From assembly GCA_028023455.1 (NCBI GenBank), contig JAQFVV010000029.1, forward strand, positions 10,033,144-10,097,143: a stretch of 64,000 nt of DNA. The letters are read 5' to 3'. This DNA is from Epiperipatus broadwayi (lineage: Eukaryota > Onychophora > Udeonychophora > Euonychophora > Peripatidae). Shown here in pieces: positions 1 to 11,132 of this stretch; the stretch's first letter is position 1, and each line of letters opens with the position of its first letter. Under the pieces are notes generated by a model. It worked only from the letters and a program-made list of their open reading frames with translations, was not told the DNA's origin and did not search any database. The position numbers and the translations under genes were made by a program.

Positions 1-671
1 ATTACAAATATTATAGCCTATGAAATCTTTAGTAGCCAAAAAAAAATAATAATTATAAATTTTATCTAATCTTATTTCCTTCATTAGTGGAGATGAATTT
101 CAAATGAAATAGAAATACATACTCATAAGATGGGGAAAAAGTTACATAATTTTATACTCATTCATCTTGGCCTCTTCATCTCAATAATGAAGCAGTAATT
201 CTATAGATGTGCTTGAAACTATTTCTCAAAAAAAAAAAAGATTAACAAGTTATTTTTTTGTAAAAAATAAATATCCCCTGATATATTTATGGATTCAAAA
301 TAGGTTTAGGAGCAATATTAAGGATATATATTGTAAAGATCAGATTAAGCATATTTCAATGATTTACATTTATTTTTACTTATATAACTTGTACAGGCGC
401 CATTGACTTTAACTATCATGAAATAAAACAATATATGCATATTTTAAACATTTTATTTTCCCAAATAATAATGACCACCACATACAATCCCTATTTGTAA
501 TATCTGGCTAATCACGAAAAACAAGTTATTCCTGATGAATGAATGTAGACCTTACAATATTACATTTAAAGAAATTAACAAATCATATAACAATAGTTTG
601 ATTGCAAAAAATATAATTATTAATTGATATATAACTTATTTTTCTTTTAATCTTCATATTGTTTTATTTCA
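1..671. other. AT-rich stretch without a recognisable gene
   Basis: I see no exon, RNA gene or clear repeat here. The short open frames have low-complexity AT-rich composition. It may be intron or upstream sequence of the NADH dehydrogenase gene whose 3' exons start at 2959. Confidence 0.6.
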
Positions 672-673
672 TA

Positions 674-1049
674 TCACACGACTCAATTTTTAAACTTGTC
701 AATAAAAATAAAAAAAAGAGCTCTGCTAAATTTGCTCTAACAAGCTTTATTGATAAATGCCAGCTAAACAAAGCATTTAAAAATCTATCTTGAAAGCCAC
801 TTCCTAACCTCTGACCAATGGTTTCATATTTTGGCACTTGAGACACTAGGATAGTTTCAGACACTAGATCTACCCTAGTATCTCACTGAGGAGTGCCAAA
901 ACATGAAATCATTGGCTTGAGGTTAGGGAGTGGCTTTCAAGATAGATTTTTAAATGCTTTGTTTAGCTGGCATTTATCAATAAAGCTTGTTAGAGCAAAT
1001 TAGCAGAGCTCTTTATTTTTTATTTACAAGCTTAAAAATAGTCATGTGA
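674..1049. mobile_element. Palindromic MITE (foldback element), TA-flanked
   Basis: Two long arms (about 674-855 and 889-1049) are inverted copies of each other around a short centre near 870. The ends read TCACACGAC and GTCATGTGA and are flanked on both sides by TA (672-673 and 1050-1051), the target duplication typical of Tc1/mariner-type elements. There is no transposase, so it would move only in trans. The same terminal motif recurs at 44608, 54704 and 60956/61304. An open frame on the minus strand across the left arm is a by-product of the palindrome. Confidence 0.75.
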
Positions 1050-1280
1050 TATATGATTTTGACTTTTTTTGACTATTTATAGTATTTGCTTTAAAGTATT
1101 AAGCAATGTTATATTGCTAAGGCTTATTAATATATGGTTTGACTGAAGATCTCTCAGCTCCATATAGCTATTTAAGTTAGATAGCTGGATTTGAAGACAT
1201 TTAGGTATCTAAAAATTTCCTATTTTCTACTTAATAGTTAACTTTCAGATAAATGCTGGCTTTGGCTTAGTATTTTTAGA

Positions 1281-1455
1281 TTTAGTGTCTGAAACTACTC
1301 TAGCGCCGTACTGAGGAGTGCCAACGCATGAAACCATTGGTCTGGGGTTAAGGAGTGGCTTTCAATATAGAAGTTTTTTAAATGCTTTGTTTAGCTGGCA
1401 TTTATTAATAAATCTTGTTAGAGCAAATTAGCAGAGCTCTTTTTATTTACAAAAA
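1281..1455. mobile_element. Partial copy (centre plus right arm) of the 674-1049 element
   Basis: The sequence repeats the centre and right arm of the element at 674-1049 in the same orientation, including GAGGAGTGCCAA, a GGAGTGGCTTTCAA block and the TTAGCAGAGCTCTTT block. The left arm is missing. It is a truncated or internally deleted neighbour copy. Confidence 0.7.
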
Positions 1456-1575
1456 AGTTCTTTGGGTCATATTTTCTAAAGATAAAACACAATTTGTAGT
1501 TAGTGAGGATAACCTTAACAAAATATTATGTAGTTCTAATAAAACGATGAACAATAAACTTAAATATAACTGAAA

Positions 1576-1650
1576 CAATGAAAATAGGTGAGAAAATAAG
1601 AAAAACTAAATACAATGAAAATAGGTGAGAAAATAAGAAAAACTAAATAC
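1576..1650. repeat. Tandem duplication of 37 bp (two units)
   Basis: Two identical adjacent 37-bp units start at about 1577 and 1614, each beginning AATGAAAATAGGTGAG. This looks like a simple local duplication. Confidence 0.9.
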
Positions 1651-1989
1651 AAACATTAGTCACAAGTTATAGAACAGTCTCTTAGTTTTAATTATTTTAC
1701 TTGGATCACTGATGATGGTTGTAGTGATGAGATTGTAATGAGAATTGCAATAACCGAGTTTTTATGATAGTTTTCTCATTCACGGATTTAAAGAAATAAA
1801 TGAAATAAAATTAGTTATTGAGAAATGGGATTGAGCTTGTACAAAGGAATTATGAAAAGTATATTGAACTATAGAGTGTCAAGGGTAGAAGGAAAAAATT
1901 AATTGATAATATTAAAAGGGGGAGTAGTTATGAGCATTTAAAGAGTAGACAGATAGAAAAATATAGAGCTGATCTGATGCATAAGATTT

Positions 1990-2095
1990 CTTTTTTTTTT
2001 TCCTCATGTGTCATAGCATCAGCCGGGAAGCGAACCCGCTAACCCGGGACAACTGTTTGTAAAGCAGCCATCGCTGACCTCTCGACCACTAATGC
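1990..2095 (-). mobile_element. tRNA-like retroposon or short tRNA-derived SINE with A-tail
   Basis: Read on the minus strand from 2095, a 7-bp acceptor stem can be drawn (GCATTAG with CTGATGC at 2022-2016). A serine/leucine-type A box (TGGTCGAGAGGTCAGCG) and a B-box-like GGGTTCGCTTCC with a G-rich T stem follow. The anticodon arm is imperfect (loop around TTTACAA, irregular stem), so a working tRNA is unlikely. After the acceptor stem come about 14 bases and then a run of ten A residues, which points to retroposition. Flanking AAAGAAAT-like sequence on both sides may be a decayed target duplication. Confidence 0.6.
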
Positions 2096-2958
2096 TTGAC
2101 TAAATTTCTTTAGGCACATAATTGGTGATATTAATTCAGCTTACTAGGTTTTAGCCATAAAGAGAGAGGAAGTAAAATGCTTTGAAATAAAAATTGAGTT
2201 AATAGTAAAAGATTATAAAATATTAATTATTGTATTCATCCCATAATATAAGACTTAGATTTTCAGTAAATATGTATTTTTAGATTTTTCATTAGTCCTT
2301 GTATCTTTGTCACTTTTTAAAATTTCATTAAAATATTCTTTTTAGGGAATGGCTTTTTATTTTTTTAAGTCACTAGAGTGGAAGGGAAGATTTTAACATT
2401 TTTCAGAATTACTTTATCTTTTTTTCAAAAATAATTCCAGTGCATAACGCTACACTGATATAAATATCCAAATATTTATTCAGAGAGCATAGCTGTAAAT
2501 TTTTTCAATGTTGATTTGATATTTATCTTTCTTGTATATATATTTATGCAATAAATTATATCAGTTGACATAAATTATACTTTTTTTTTATTAGTAATGT
2601 TATTCTTTTAAAGCAGCCTTCTAATGAAAACAAACTTGCACAAAGTATTTAATATATTTACATTTTAGTTAATAAAATTATTGCTTGCATATTTCTAATA
2701 CAAACAAAAGTGCAATATAAAGTTTCACTTCTAAAAAAAGGAAATATATATATATTTCAGAACTTGGATTAAAATCTGTTCTTGGAAGCTTTCCCAAATA
2801 TTCCCATTGTAATGGAATTCCATGATAATTCTTTATCTTTTGCTTTCAAAGATATGCATTTCATTCACAAAATTATATATTAAAATATTTATGTCTATAA
2901 ATAAAAATTAAACATCAAAAACATATTCTTTTTTAAAATCTTGTATTTTTATTTCTAG
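2096..2958. other. Probable intron sequence, no exon seen
   Basis: AT-rich sequence ending in a polypyrimidine-type acceptor (TTTCTAG at 2952-2958). I searched it for the preceding NADH dehydrogenase exon and found none. The upstream intron is thus at least about 2.9 kb, or the earlier exons lie outside the window. Confidence 0.5.
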
Positions 2959-3066
2959 ATTTTAGTAGACAATCATCTCAGACTTCTAGATGATCCCCAT
3001 AGCTGCGTATTTGCTTTAGGAGATTGTGCATCAGTTAAAGATAACCCATTACCACAAACAGCTCAG
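2959..3066 (+). CDS. NADH dehydrogenase exon (antepenultimate)
   Basis: 36 codons, phase 0 at both ends, preceded by TTTCTAG and followed by GTTGTT. It encodes ILVDNHLRLLDDPHSCVFAL, then GDCAS and a PLPQTAQ end. GDCA is the second FAD-contact motif of the family. Confidence 0.92.
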
Positions 3067-4361
3067 GTTGTTATATATATACTCAAATATATATATTATT
3101 TGTTAAACTATAAATTGATATTATTTTAATTCACATTAAATAAACTTTTCTAATTATAAGATGAAAAAGTCTTTACTATCTCCCACCAATGTTTGTCCAA
3201 ATAAAATAGAAAAAATATTATGTTTAGTCAAATCCATTTTATTTACCATTTTTTATTTAGGTTGCAGAAAGGCAAGGCCGGTATTTAGCTAACTTATTAA
3301 ACAAACTTCTGACCAGACAAGATGTTGAGGCATTTAAATTTAAAAGTCTTGGTATGCTTGCCTATCTGGGTGAATGGAAAGCTGTAACGGACTTGCCAGA
3401 ATTTAAACTCGGAGGTATTTATTTCAAATGTTTGGGTAATATTTATGTAAAATATGTTTTATTAACAAAATCAGAATAGTAAAGTTTAAAAAAAGATTAC
3501 TAAAACGTTTATTAACTTTTTAAAGGAAATTTGAATAATAAAATGATATTAAAGGTATGACATACAATGTCAACTATAACCTATAATGATCATATATTTA
3601 TCACTTGCCATAATGCTCTTTGTTTAACTATGACAACATACCATCAGTCTGACAACTTTCACTTCAGTTTCAGTATTTTTTATTGGTGATTAAATGTCAC
3701 TGGTTCTTAGATTTTGAGTCTTTTTTCTTTCAATAACGTTTATTTTAAATATTCTTCAATTTCCATACGGACTTAAAACATATTGATAAAGAGACATGAA
3801 AAAGGCAAATGATCCCCAAGATGCAATTCTGGTGAGTCCGTTGACTCAGATTTTTATTTTTCCTATGCCTTGATCATAATAATTCGGTAATAGTCTGTAT
3901 CAAATTATACACCTCAATTAACAATTTTACAAATATGCATTGGGAGCTCTTCAAATTATTTTCACATTTGGTATCTATTTACAGGATTCACAATTTCCAT
4001 AATTCTGAAACTCATTTCAGCTTAAGACAGCTAAATTTTAGATTTGAATCTGTCTCATAAATCATTTAATTTTCAAATTTATGTTCCGTACTTTTAAGAT
4101 ATTTATCGATGCTATTAAAACACTTATTTTAAATAATCAATCATATGTCTAAATATATGTGTAATGTTATAGTATGTAATAGAAATAAATATTTATTATA
4201 ATACCAGTAAAATGCTAATAATTGTAATTTCAGGAACCATTTCATGGGTTTTATGGCGATCTGCATATGCAACTCGACTTGGTAGCTGGAGATTACGTAT
4301 GCAAGTGCCTATGGATTGGATGAAAACTTTTATATTTGGACGGGATACTTCAAGGTTTTAA
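2959..4361 (+). CDS. Type II (alternative) NADH:ubiquinone oxidoreductase, 3' part (three exons)
   Basis: Single-subunit flavoenzyme of the inner mitochondrial membrane. It oxidises NADH and reduces ubiquinone without pumping protons, bypassing complex I. Three exons (2959-3066, 3261-3414, 4234-4361) join in frame with consensus AG and GT borders into about 128 C-terminal residues ending in TAA at 4359-4361. Visible family marks are the flavin-binding segment VFALGDCAS, then PQTAQVAERQGRYLANLLN (the conserved AQ.A..QG quinone-site region), then GEWKAV, and the very typical end SWVLWRSAYATRLGSW followed by MKTFIFGRDTSRF. The C-terminal segment is the membrane-anchoring part in this family. There is no EF-hand in the visible part. 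The N-terminal NADH- and FAD-binding folds must lie upstream of 2959 or before the window. The frame is intact, so the gene looks functional. Family assignment is firm; the animal subfamily is not resolved. Confidence 0.93.
3261..3414 (+). CDS. NADH dehydrogenase exon (penultimate)
   Basis: 154 nt, preceded by TTTATTTAG and followed by GTATTT. It begins VAERQGRYLANLLNKLL and includes FKFKSLGMLAYLGEWKAV. It ends in phase 1, and the split glycine codon is completed by the next exon. Confidence 0.92.
4234..4361 (+). CDS. NADH dehydrogenase terminal exon
   Basis: 128 nt, preceded by AATTTCAG. It completes the split glycine codon and encodes the hallmark C-terminus with SWVLWRSAYATRLGSW and FIFGRDTSRF before TAA. 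The intron before it (3415-4233) is 819 bp and holds nothing I recognise. Confidence 0.93.
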
Positions 4362-4461
4362 AATTGTTTATAATGTAAATATAAGTGTATATATGTACTA
4401 TCCATTATTATTAAAAGTATAATATGTGTGTATAACCGTTAAAAATAATGTACAATATTTT

Positions 4462-4467
4462 AATAAA
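4462..4467 (+). promoter_or_regulatory. Candidate poly(A) signal of the NADH dehydrogenase gene
   Basis: AATAAA lies 101 bp after the stop codon. It is a likely signal, but the AT-rich context makes chance matches common. Confidence 0.45.
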
Positions 4468-4469
4468 AA

Positions 4470-5439
4470 TGTAATTAAACATTTTGCAACAACAAAGTCT
4501 ATGGTTTATTATTAAGAATAATGACACACCAAATAAAATATATCATATACCTCTCACGGTTACTTTCAATATTTATTTTATTTAGTTCAGAACCATTAGT
4601 TGTTGCGTGGACACTACCATCTAGCTTCCATTGATAATTCAAGCTTGAAATAGATGTCTCTAGATCAATCATTAAACCTATTTAAGACGTACAGTCAGCT
4701 TAATACAATTATAGATTTTCGTTGCTTTAATTTCAGGCCTTCAAGAACAAATTTAAAACAAGTTTTACTACTGTGATTTAACATTTAAACATATAACTTA
4801 TTTTAAAACCAAGATGTTTTTGAAAAAGAAAATATATTTTAATGGGAAAAATTAAATGTAAATTCTGACAGAAAAGCAGATAAATAATTTTTTTACTAGT
4901 AATAATATTATTGCATATAAATATTTTTAATAGTTTTATAATAATTTTGAATTCATCTGCAAGTTAGATGAAGACTGTACGAGCGATACCTTGGAGATTT
5001 CTGCTCTAGAGTAAATAAAATGGACTACTTTTCCTGATGCAGTAATGATAAAAGTGTAATTTGTTTGAATTTTTTGATAACTTTTAAACATTTTGACCAA
5101 ATTCATATGGTCTCAATTTTTTCCCCCAAATTAGACCTTTAAAAAATTACATAAGAAAATTAAATTTATGTTATAATTAGTTTATTGCAAAAGTTAACAA
5201 TAATGTTAAATTTACAAGTATTTCAGTACTAAATATTGCACAACATACATCAGTTTTATAATTAGGAAAAATGAATTAGGTTCATATGCATTAAAGAATC
5301 CTACATATAGATAAATATGTGAAAATTTGTTATTCTCTTTATCTACATAAATAAATGTTTTAAGAAAATTCCAACTTTATTTATATCTGTCTGGATATAT
5401 TTAATTTTTAGTAATAACATAGAAGTTAGTATGGAACAT
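4470..5439. other. AT-rich intergenic sequence, nothing recognised
   Basis: No exon, RNA gene or structured repeat could be supported between the end of the NADH dehydrogenase gene and the SINE-like copy that follows. Confidence 0.5.
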
Positions 5440-5710
5440 GTTTTACTATATTTTCTTCTCCAAAAATTGCTGGCCTGATTAATGACAGCCATCACAGAAA
5501 TATAAATAGAATCAAGTGACTTAGATTTGTGAATACTGAATTTATGATTCAATTTTGAATTAGTTGTCACTGATAACCCCCAACAACATCTGAAAAGAAG
5601 AATAGAATAATAATATTCAAAACAGTTGAATATATTTAGAAAGATCTAATTAATTTTGAATTTTTTTAAAAACTTGACAATTCAATTAGATGATGGAAAT
5701 AATCTTATCT
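5440..5710 (+). mobile_element. Decayed SINE copy, related to 33930-34335
   Basis: It shares in order with 33930-34335 a TTGCTGGCYTGATTARTGA block (5468 and 33960), a GATTCAATT-type B-box remnant followed by a block resembling CAACARCWGAARA, and the tail CAATTAGATGATGGAAAT (near 5685-5702). Divergence is high and some parts are missing. An open frame on the minus strand here has no coding character. Confidence 0.5.
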
Positions 5711-6339
5711 ATTAAAATTCATTTTGAGATTTTTTCTAATGCATGCATGTTACACTTTTATTTTAAAATTATTTGTATATATAAAATCAATATTTAACTT
5801 TTCACATTCAACAATATTAAGAGTAAAAGATCTATCCTTTTTTTAAAAGCACTGGGGGGGGGGGGGGATAAAATTTTTTCACGATTTTTTTAATGCATTT
5901 AATTTAAAAATTTGCTATATCTGTAAGGAAATGCAAAGATGTTAGAAAAAAAAACATAGAATGTCTTTTTTTAATTTTTTCAAAACTTCAATCAAAGAAA
6001 ACAATTATTTTGAAAATAAAAATTTAGTTTTAGACATACAATATCATATCAATAATTCAGCCATTTTGAACATGGAATTAGTGTGCGTTTTTCATATGTA
6101 TCCATACTGTGTGTATGCGTGCAACTTTAGATTCCAAAATAGAAGTGTGAATACTTTTGCAATATCGAATATTACTAAATTTATCAAACTTTCTTCACTT
6201 GCATCTTTGACCCCATGTATTTTGATAAATACGTTATTATTAATCATTTATTAGGCTAGAGACTATATCTTATAAAACATGATAAGAACTGAAATAAAAT
6301 AATAGTTTTCTACTTCACCTTTAAGTAGTAAGTAATTTA
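5711..6339. other. AT-rich sequence with a poly(G) run
   Basis: It contains a run of 14 G at 5854-5867. An AT-rich open frame at 5961-6254 has no recognisable product. I see no gene. Confidence 0.5.
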
Positions 6340-6708
6340 AACTGCGCTTTACGCAAAAAAGTGAAGCTTGCTAAATATTATTAAACAGTTATATGGCTAA
6401 GCACTTTCAGAGATCTTAAGTCTCCACACATGTTTGAACCCACTATAGCAAGGGCAATATGCACAGAACGTAATGATGTGAAACAAAAGATTAAGGAGGC
6501 TTGCTTTATTGCAAATGACAACGGTGCAATAAATCGAAGGGAATCATGCTTTGCAATCTCCAGAAAATGGTCATTATGAATTTGCATAAATCATCGCTGA
6601 ACTTCAAGTAAAGTAGGCTATGAATATGGAGACTTAAAATCTCTGAAAGCGCTTAGCCATATAACTCTAATATTTTGTAAGCTTCACTTTTTTGCATAAA
6701 GCGCAGTT
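6340..6708. mobile_element. Foldback element with AACTGCGC ends
   Basis: The arms (about 6340-6430 and 6635-6708) are inverted copies. Outer ends are AACTGCGC and GCGCAGTT, flanked by TA on both sides. The inner arm motif GCTAAGCACTTTCAGAGAT mirrors CTCTGAAAGCGCTTAGC. The centre (6435-6600) can be read on the + strand as a short coding-like frame containing KQKIKEACFIA and AINRRESCF, vaguely like the end of a retroelement GIY-YIG endonuclease. That reading is weak. The element is related to the one at 47024-47400 through the GAAAGCGCTTAGC core. Confidence 0.65.
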
Positions 6709-7209
6709 TAGATAAGAACTGAAGTAATCTTAAAGTCTCTAATAATTCAAATATTTTAATAAAATTTTCATAAATATATTAATACTTTGAATATTTGAAT
6801 TCAATGAAAAGATGTATATAATAGAGTTATTGTAGTTGCTTGAAAAGAGTAATTAAATATTAAGACAGAAAAATGACTTTTCAAAAAGGAAATTTCATTG
6901 AGATGAAGTTTAAAATAGGAAGTTGATTTCTTTGATAAACATCAGAAATAGATTATTTAATAATTCCTTTAATTTATATATTATTCAATGCAACATTGTT
7001 TCTACTTTTAATTTTCTTTCCTTATAGTTCTGATTGTCCAGCAATTTTCAGCAGATACTAGAATATATAAAACCACGATTATATAGAAAAACAAATTACA
7101 TTTAAAAATATACATAATTCTTGTTTTAAATATAAAAATATTATGTATACCTCCATAATTAAAACTTTTAATCAACATATAAAAGATTTTATGGGTGATT
7201 AAATGTAAC
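6709..7209. other. AT-rich sequence, nothing recognised
   Basis: No feature could be supported between the foldback element ending at 6708 and the three-unit repeat starting near 7210. Confidence 0.5.
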
Positions 7210-8050
7210 ATTAGAAATGTAAATATATTTCACAGAACAAACACATTCGAATACATTACTAGGATACATCATGTTTTTAAATAAATCTTTAAATTGCTTA
7301 CATTTTTATAACATCAGTTGACAAGTTATTTACTTAGAGAAAAAGAGATCCTCTTCCATTTTGTTATATTGGAAATAAATAATTGATACTCAAAAAAGAT
7401 GAAACTTCAAGTTAGTGGTAATATTTTTGTTTTTATATCAATCAAGCCAGCTTACTATTTTAAATATTAATTTAGATATAATACTAATGATCTTAACACA
7501 TGAACAATTTTATAATAGATCAAATATATCATTTAGAAATATAAATGTATTTCACTAAACAACACATCTGAATATATTACTAGGATATATTATAAACAGA
7601 TTCTAAAAATTTTTTTTTAAAAATAAACCTGTAAATATGTCTTACCTTTTGGAATATCAATGCCAATTTATTTTGTCAAATAAAAGGAAATCCTTTTCCA
7701 TTTGGTCTTCAGTTTGTTATATTGTAAATAAATTAAGCTTTAATATCCAAAAGGTTGAAACTTCAAATTAACAGCAATCATTGTTTTTTTTATTAATCAA
7801 ATCAGCTTACCATTTCAAATATTGATGTAAAAACAAAGATTACCGCTAATTTGAAATTTCAGTCTTTTATATATCAATGCTTAATTTGTTTACAATATAA
7901 CAAGCCAAAATTCAAATGGAAGAGGATAGATTGGCATTGATTTTATTAAAAGATAGTTTAAAAAATGATTATTTAGAATCTGCTTGTAATGTATCCTGGT
8001 AAAGTATTCAGATGTTTATTTTAAATATAACTAAAATTATATTTGATCTT
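7210..8050. repeat. Three-unit repeat: two direct copies plus one inverted copy
   Basis: Unit 1 (about 7210-7450) and unit 2 (about 7518-7800) are diverged direct copies. Both hold an AATRYATTACTAGGATA block, a CCTYTTCCATTT-type block, TTGTTATATTG and a GAAACTTCAA block. Unit 3 (about 7826-8050) is an inverted copy of unit 2, so 7518-8050 can fold into one long hairpin. There is no coding content. A foldback element that gained a tandem arm is the simplest reading. Confidence 0.6.
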
Positions 8051-8669
8051 AAACTTATGTTCTTTTCTACTTAAAAACTATAACATATTTTATCCTACAT
8101 TTCTTTATATTAATATATAAATGTGAAAGTTTATTTGTTACTTTATAACTCGCCAAATATTGCAACAATCTTGAATCTTGCATGATTTTCCTTTTTTATA
8201 TTAACTTGCCCTCTCTATGTTTCTGTTGGGATATCCACAATTTTTAACAATGAAAAAAAATTGTTTCCCTTTAGAACTTGAACTCACATAACTAGGTTTC
8301 CCAGGAAAAATTCCTCGCAACAAATATTACGTTTGCAGAGTAAAAATTTATTAATATTTTCATTTAACTTGTATTTAATTAATTCAAAATAAATATTTTC
8401 TACTAAAATCTGAATTCTGAGATATTTTGTGAATATTTTATGAAAAAAAATGTGCAAAAAAAAGTTAGAGAACTATTAAAAAGCCAATACATAAATACTT
8501 TTATATACTAGATAATTGTGTGATACTTAAATCTAAAATTAGTTTGTTAGAGGGCTTATTATTTATTTTCAAATCATTAAATTATAGTTTTTGTCAGGTT
8601 TTTTTTGTAGTTTAACTATTTTCTAAAATAATATGTAAGTATAAAAAGGAAAAAAATAATGTAAAAAAA
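8051..8669. other. AT-rich sequence, nothing recognised
   Basis: Low-complexity AT-rich sequence. No exon, RNA gene or clear repeat unit was seen. Confidence 0.5.
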
Positions 8670-9035
8670 AAAACTTTTTAAATAATGCTTATATATAAAT
8701 AGCTAACTAAAAAGTACAAAATAACGTAATCTGCCTCTCAGTTAATTTGCCGTGACTGAAAAAATAGCAGAGATCTTAAAAATCTACTTGTTATAAAACA
8801 ATTTGAAATTGCAGGAATATTATAATTACATAAAAGCATTTGAGGCCTCTTTGATTTTTACGATTTATTTAAACCTCCGGTGCTTTTATGAAATGACGGT
8901 ACTCCTGCAATTTCCAATTGTTTTATAACAAGTGTAAATTTTTCAAATCTCTATTTTCCAATACAACCAAAAAGTGGATTACTTTGTTATTTTGTACTTT
9001 TTAGTCAGCTATAGATACAAAAACATTATTTAAAA
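8670..9035. mobile_element. Foldback element, about 365 bp
   Basis: Left arm about 8670-8855 and right arm about 8860-9035 are inverted copies. Outer ends are AAATAATG and CATTATTT, and AAAGTACAAAATAACG mirrors a TTATTTTGTACTTTT block. Inner motifs ACTTGTTATAAAACAATT and AATTGTTTTATAACAAGT match as inverse copies, as do the GCAGGA and TCCTGC blocks. There is no open frame, so it is non-autonomous. Confidence 0.7.
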
Positions 9036-9482
9036 ATGTTTTTATATATTATTTTGAGGGGAATTTTATAGCTATGAATTTTTGTTTTTAAAACTTTGGT
9101 AATTTGCAATATGTAATGATGTCATAAAAATGCAAAATAAGGGCAGCACTGATTGCTATTGTGGCCTGTGACCATGTACTTAATTTTTCACTTGCAAGTG
9201 GAGTATGAAAAAATACCATGTTAAAATTTAATAATAAACATGTTTTGATACTGCTGCTCCTAACTCCTGCTTTATTTGCAATATAAAAATATGTTGAACT
9301 CAATCATTTTCAGGAAAGTGTGTAAATATATAAGCCACAGGACCAGCATTGTCATTAGTTAAGACTACTGAATTTGGTAAACTTTTAGGATTTTATTTTA
9401 AATAAATGTCAAATTGTATATCATAATAAGATTAATATTTTATAACTAGTGAATAGATTGAAATACATATTGATATTCATTT
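9036..9482. other. AT-rich sequence before the LTR element
   Basis: A 71-codon open frame on the minus strand (9088-9303) does not resemble any family I know. Nothing else is seen. Confidence 0.45.
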
Positions 9483-11132
9483 TTTAACGATCGGGGAAGG
9501 AGACTTACGTAAACTGCACTACAGGGCGCCATCTAGGCATTTGAACCTAGAAAAATTTATAAAGTAGGCAGATACGTAAGTCAAAAAAAAAAAATAATAA
9601 TTTTTTTTTTTTTTTTTAAATTTTGATTCCGGTCGTTAGCCCATGTCACTAGCTCAGTGGAATAGCAGAGATTTTAAAACATTTATAAGTTTCAATAGAC
9701 TTCTATTCTCAAAGTATATATTAAATATTTAGAACAATAAAATAAAAGAAGCCACTGCCAGTAATTAACACACAAATAGATTTTTATTAACGCACATTTA
9801 AAATTGAAGATTAAATTTATTTTTAGATTTTAACATTAATATTTTTTTTTTTTTTTTAAAAAATTTAAATTACTATTTTAAATAGATCGCACAGATTTGC
9901 TTTAAAATGTTGGGTATAGATCGCTTACATAGATTCCATGGTCAAAAACATTTCAAAATAAACATAAATGATCAAAATACAAAATTATTGATGCCGACAA
10001 TCGCAGAGGGAAACTTATAAGTAACCCAATAGTATTCACCATAAGATACTTGCGTTGTCACCAATAACTTAAAAGACATCCGAATAAATACATTTTAGAT
10101 ACTCACCGTAAGGTATCATTATTTATCGAATGTCTATATATTTTGATAAAATATGAAAACCAAAATATAATTAACCGCAAACGAATCCATGCAAGCGTCT
10201 ATAAACAACTTAAATTTAATACATTTTAGTTAGAACATAATACACACACAAAAAAAATGAACTGGAAATGATTGCTTAAACATCTACATAAAAAAAATAG
10301 CAATAATTGAATTTGCATTCTTTAAGTCAGATAAGAGTTATTTTCAGTTATTAATTACTTGCAATTTTAGGAAAGTTCTTATTAGATAGACACAATAGTT
10401 TATACTTTACGGATTTAATAGATTGAGAAGTCCATCTTCGTGATCACTTTCGTAGATTTTGTCCTTTGAAATGAAACTGCGACTTGCCATGCATTTGGTC
10501 AGGAGCTGTCATCCAGAGGCCTCAGCTGGTTGTCCGGAAAATTAAATTTATTGCAGACTTCCACATCGTGAAAATCTGCAATATAGCTAGTTATAACGAT
10601 CTATTCATAGTCAGCTCTAAGATAACAATTATAATAATAATTTGGCTTTTATATTTTTATTAGTCTCTTATCATTAGATCTTGAGATTCAACGAGCAAGA
10701 CGTCACTAATCCATTCGTGTTTCAGTTATGGTCCGTGCTGTCATTTTCGTGTTTGGATTGGTCATTTAATTCCTTTGTATTCTCTTATCTGACCATTTAA
10801 TTTATTTTACATGCCTCACGAGGTAGTTTGCTTTTGAACAATCATTTAATTAATAAGACAATCATTTCCATTTTCTAAGACTATAGAAATCAACATTATT
10901 TCTATTTTTAAAATATCAATCTTTATATCTTTACTTTTTACAAAAAAAAATTACTTTCAAATATTTTTATTTTTTAAAAGTTTTTAAAGTTGTCCATCAT
11001 GCGATCTATATATATTAAACAACTTTTAATTTTCAGTTTTTTAAGTTTTTTTTTCTTTTTAATAAATCAAATTTTATTTACGATCTTTTTATTTTCATTT
11101 TAAAATAATGTAACGGCATATATTCCGTTACA
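9483..11132 (-). repeat. LTR copy (3' LTR in minus orientation)
   Basis: About 1,650 bp. Its + strand right end carries TGTAACGG and CCGTTACA (11110-11132) as an 8-bp inverted pair. The usual purine tract is not clear beside it: GAGGAAG lies about 13 bp inside on the minus strand. Confidence 0.75.

Noticed and set aside
3795-3845. Exon-like frame within the NADH dehydrogenase intron (MKKANDPQDAIL then a GTGAGT donor)
   Set aside because: The flanking exons already join exactly as the family requires; an extra exon here would insert residues the family lacks, and no acceptor precedes it convincingly.
9640-9672. A-box-like TAGCTCAGTGG inside the LTR copies, as if a tRNA-derived promoter
   Set aside because: No B box lies at the expected distance and no tRNA fold can be drawn. 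It recurs at 11870 only because the LTR is repeated.
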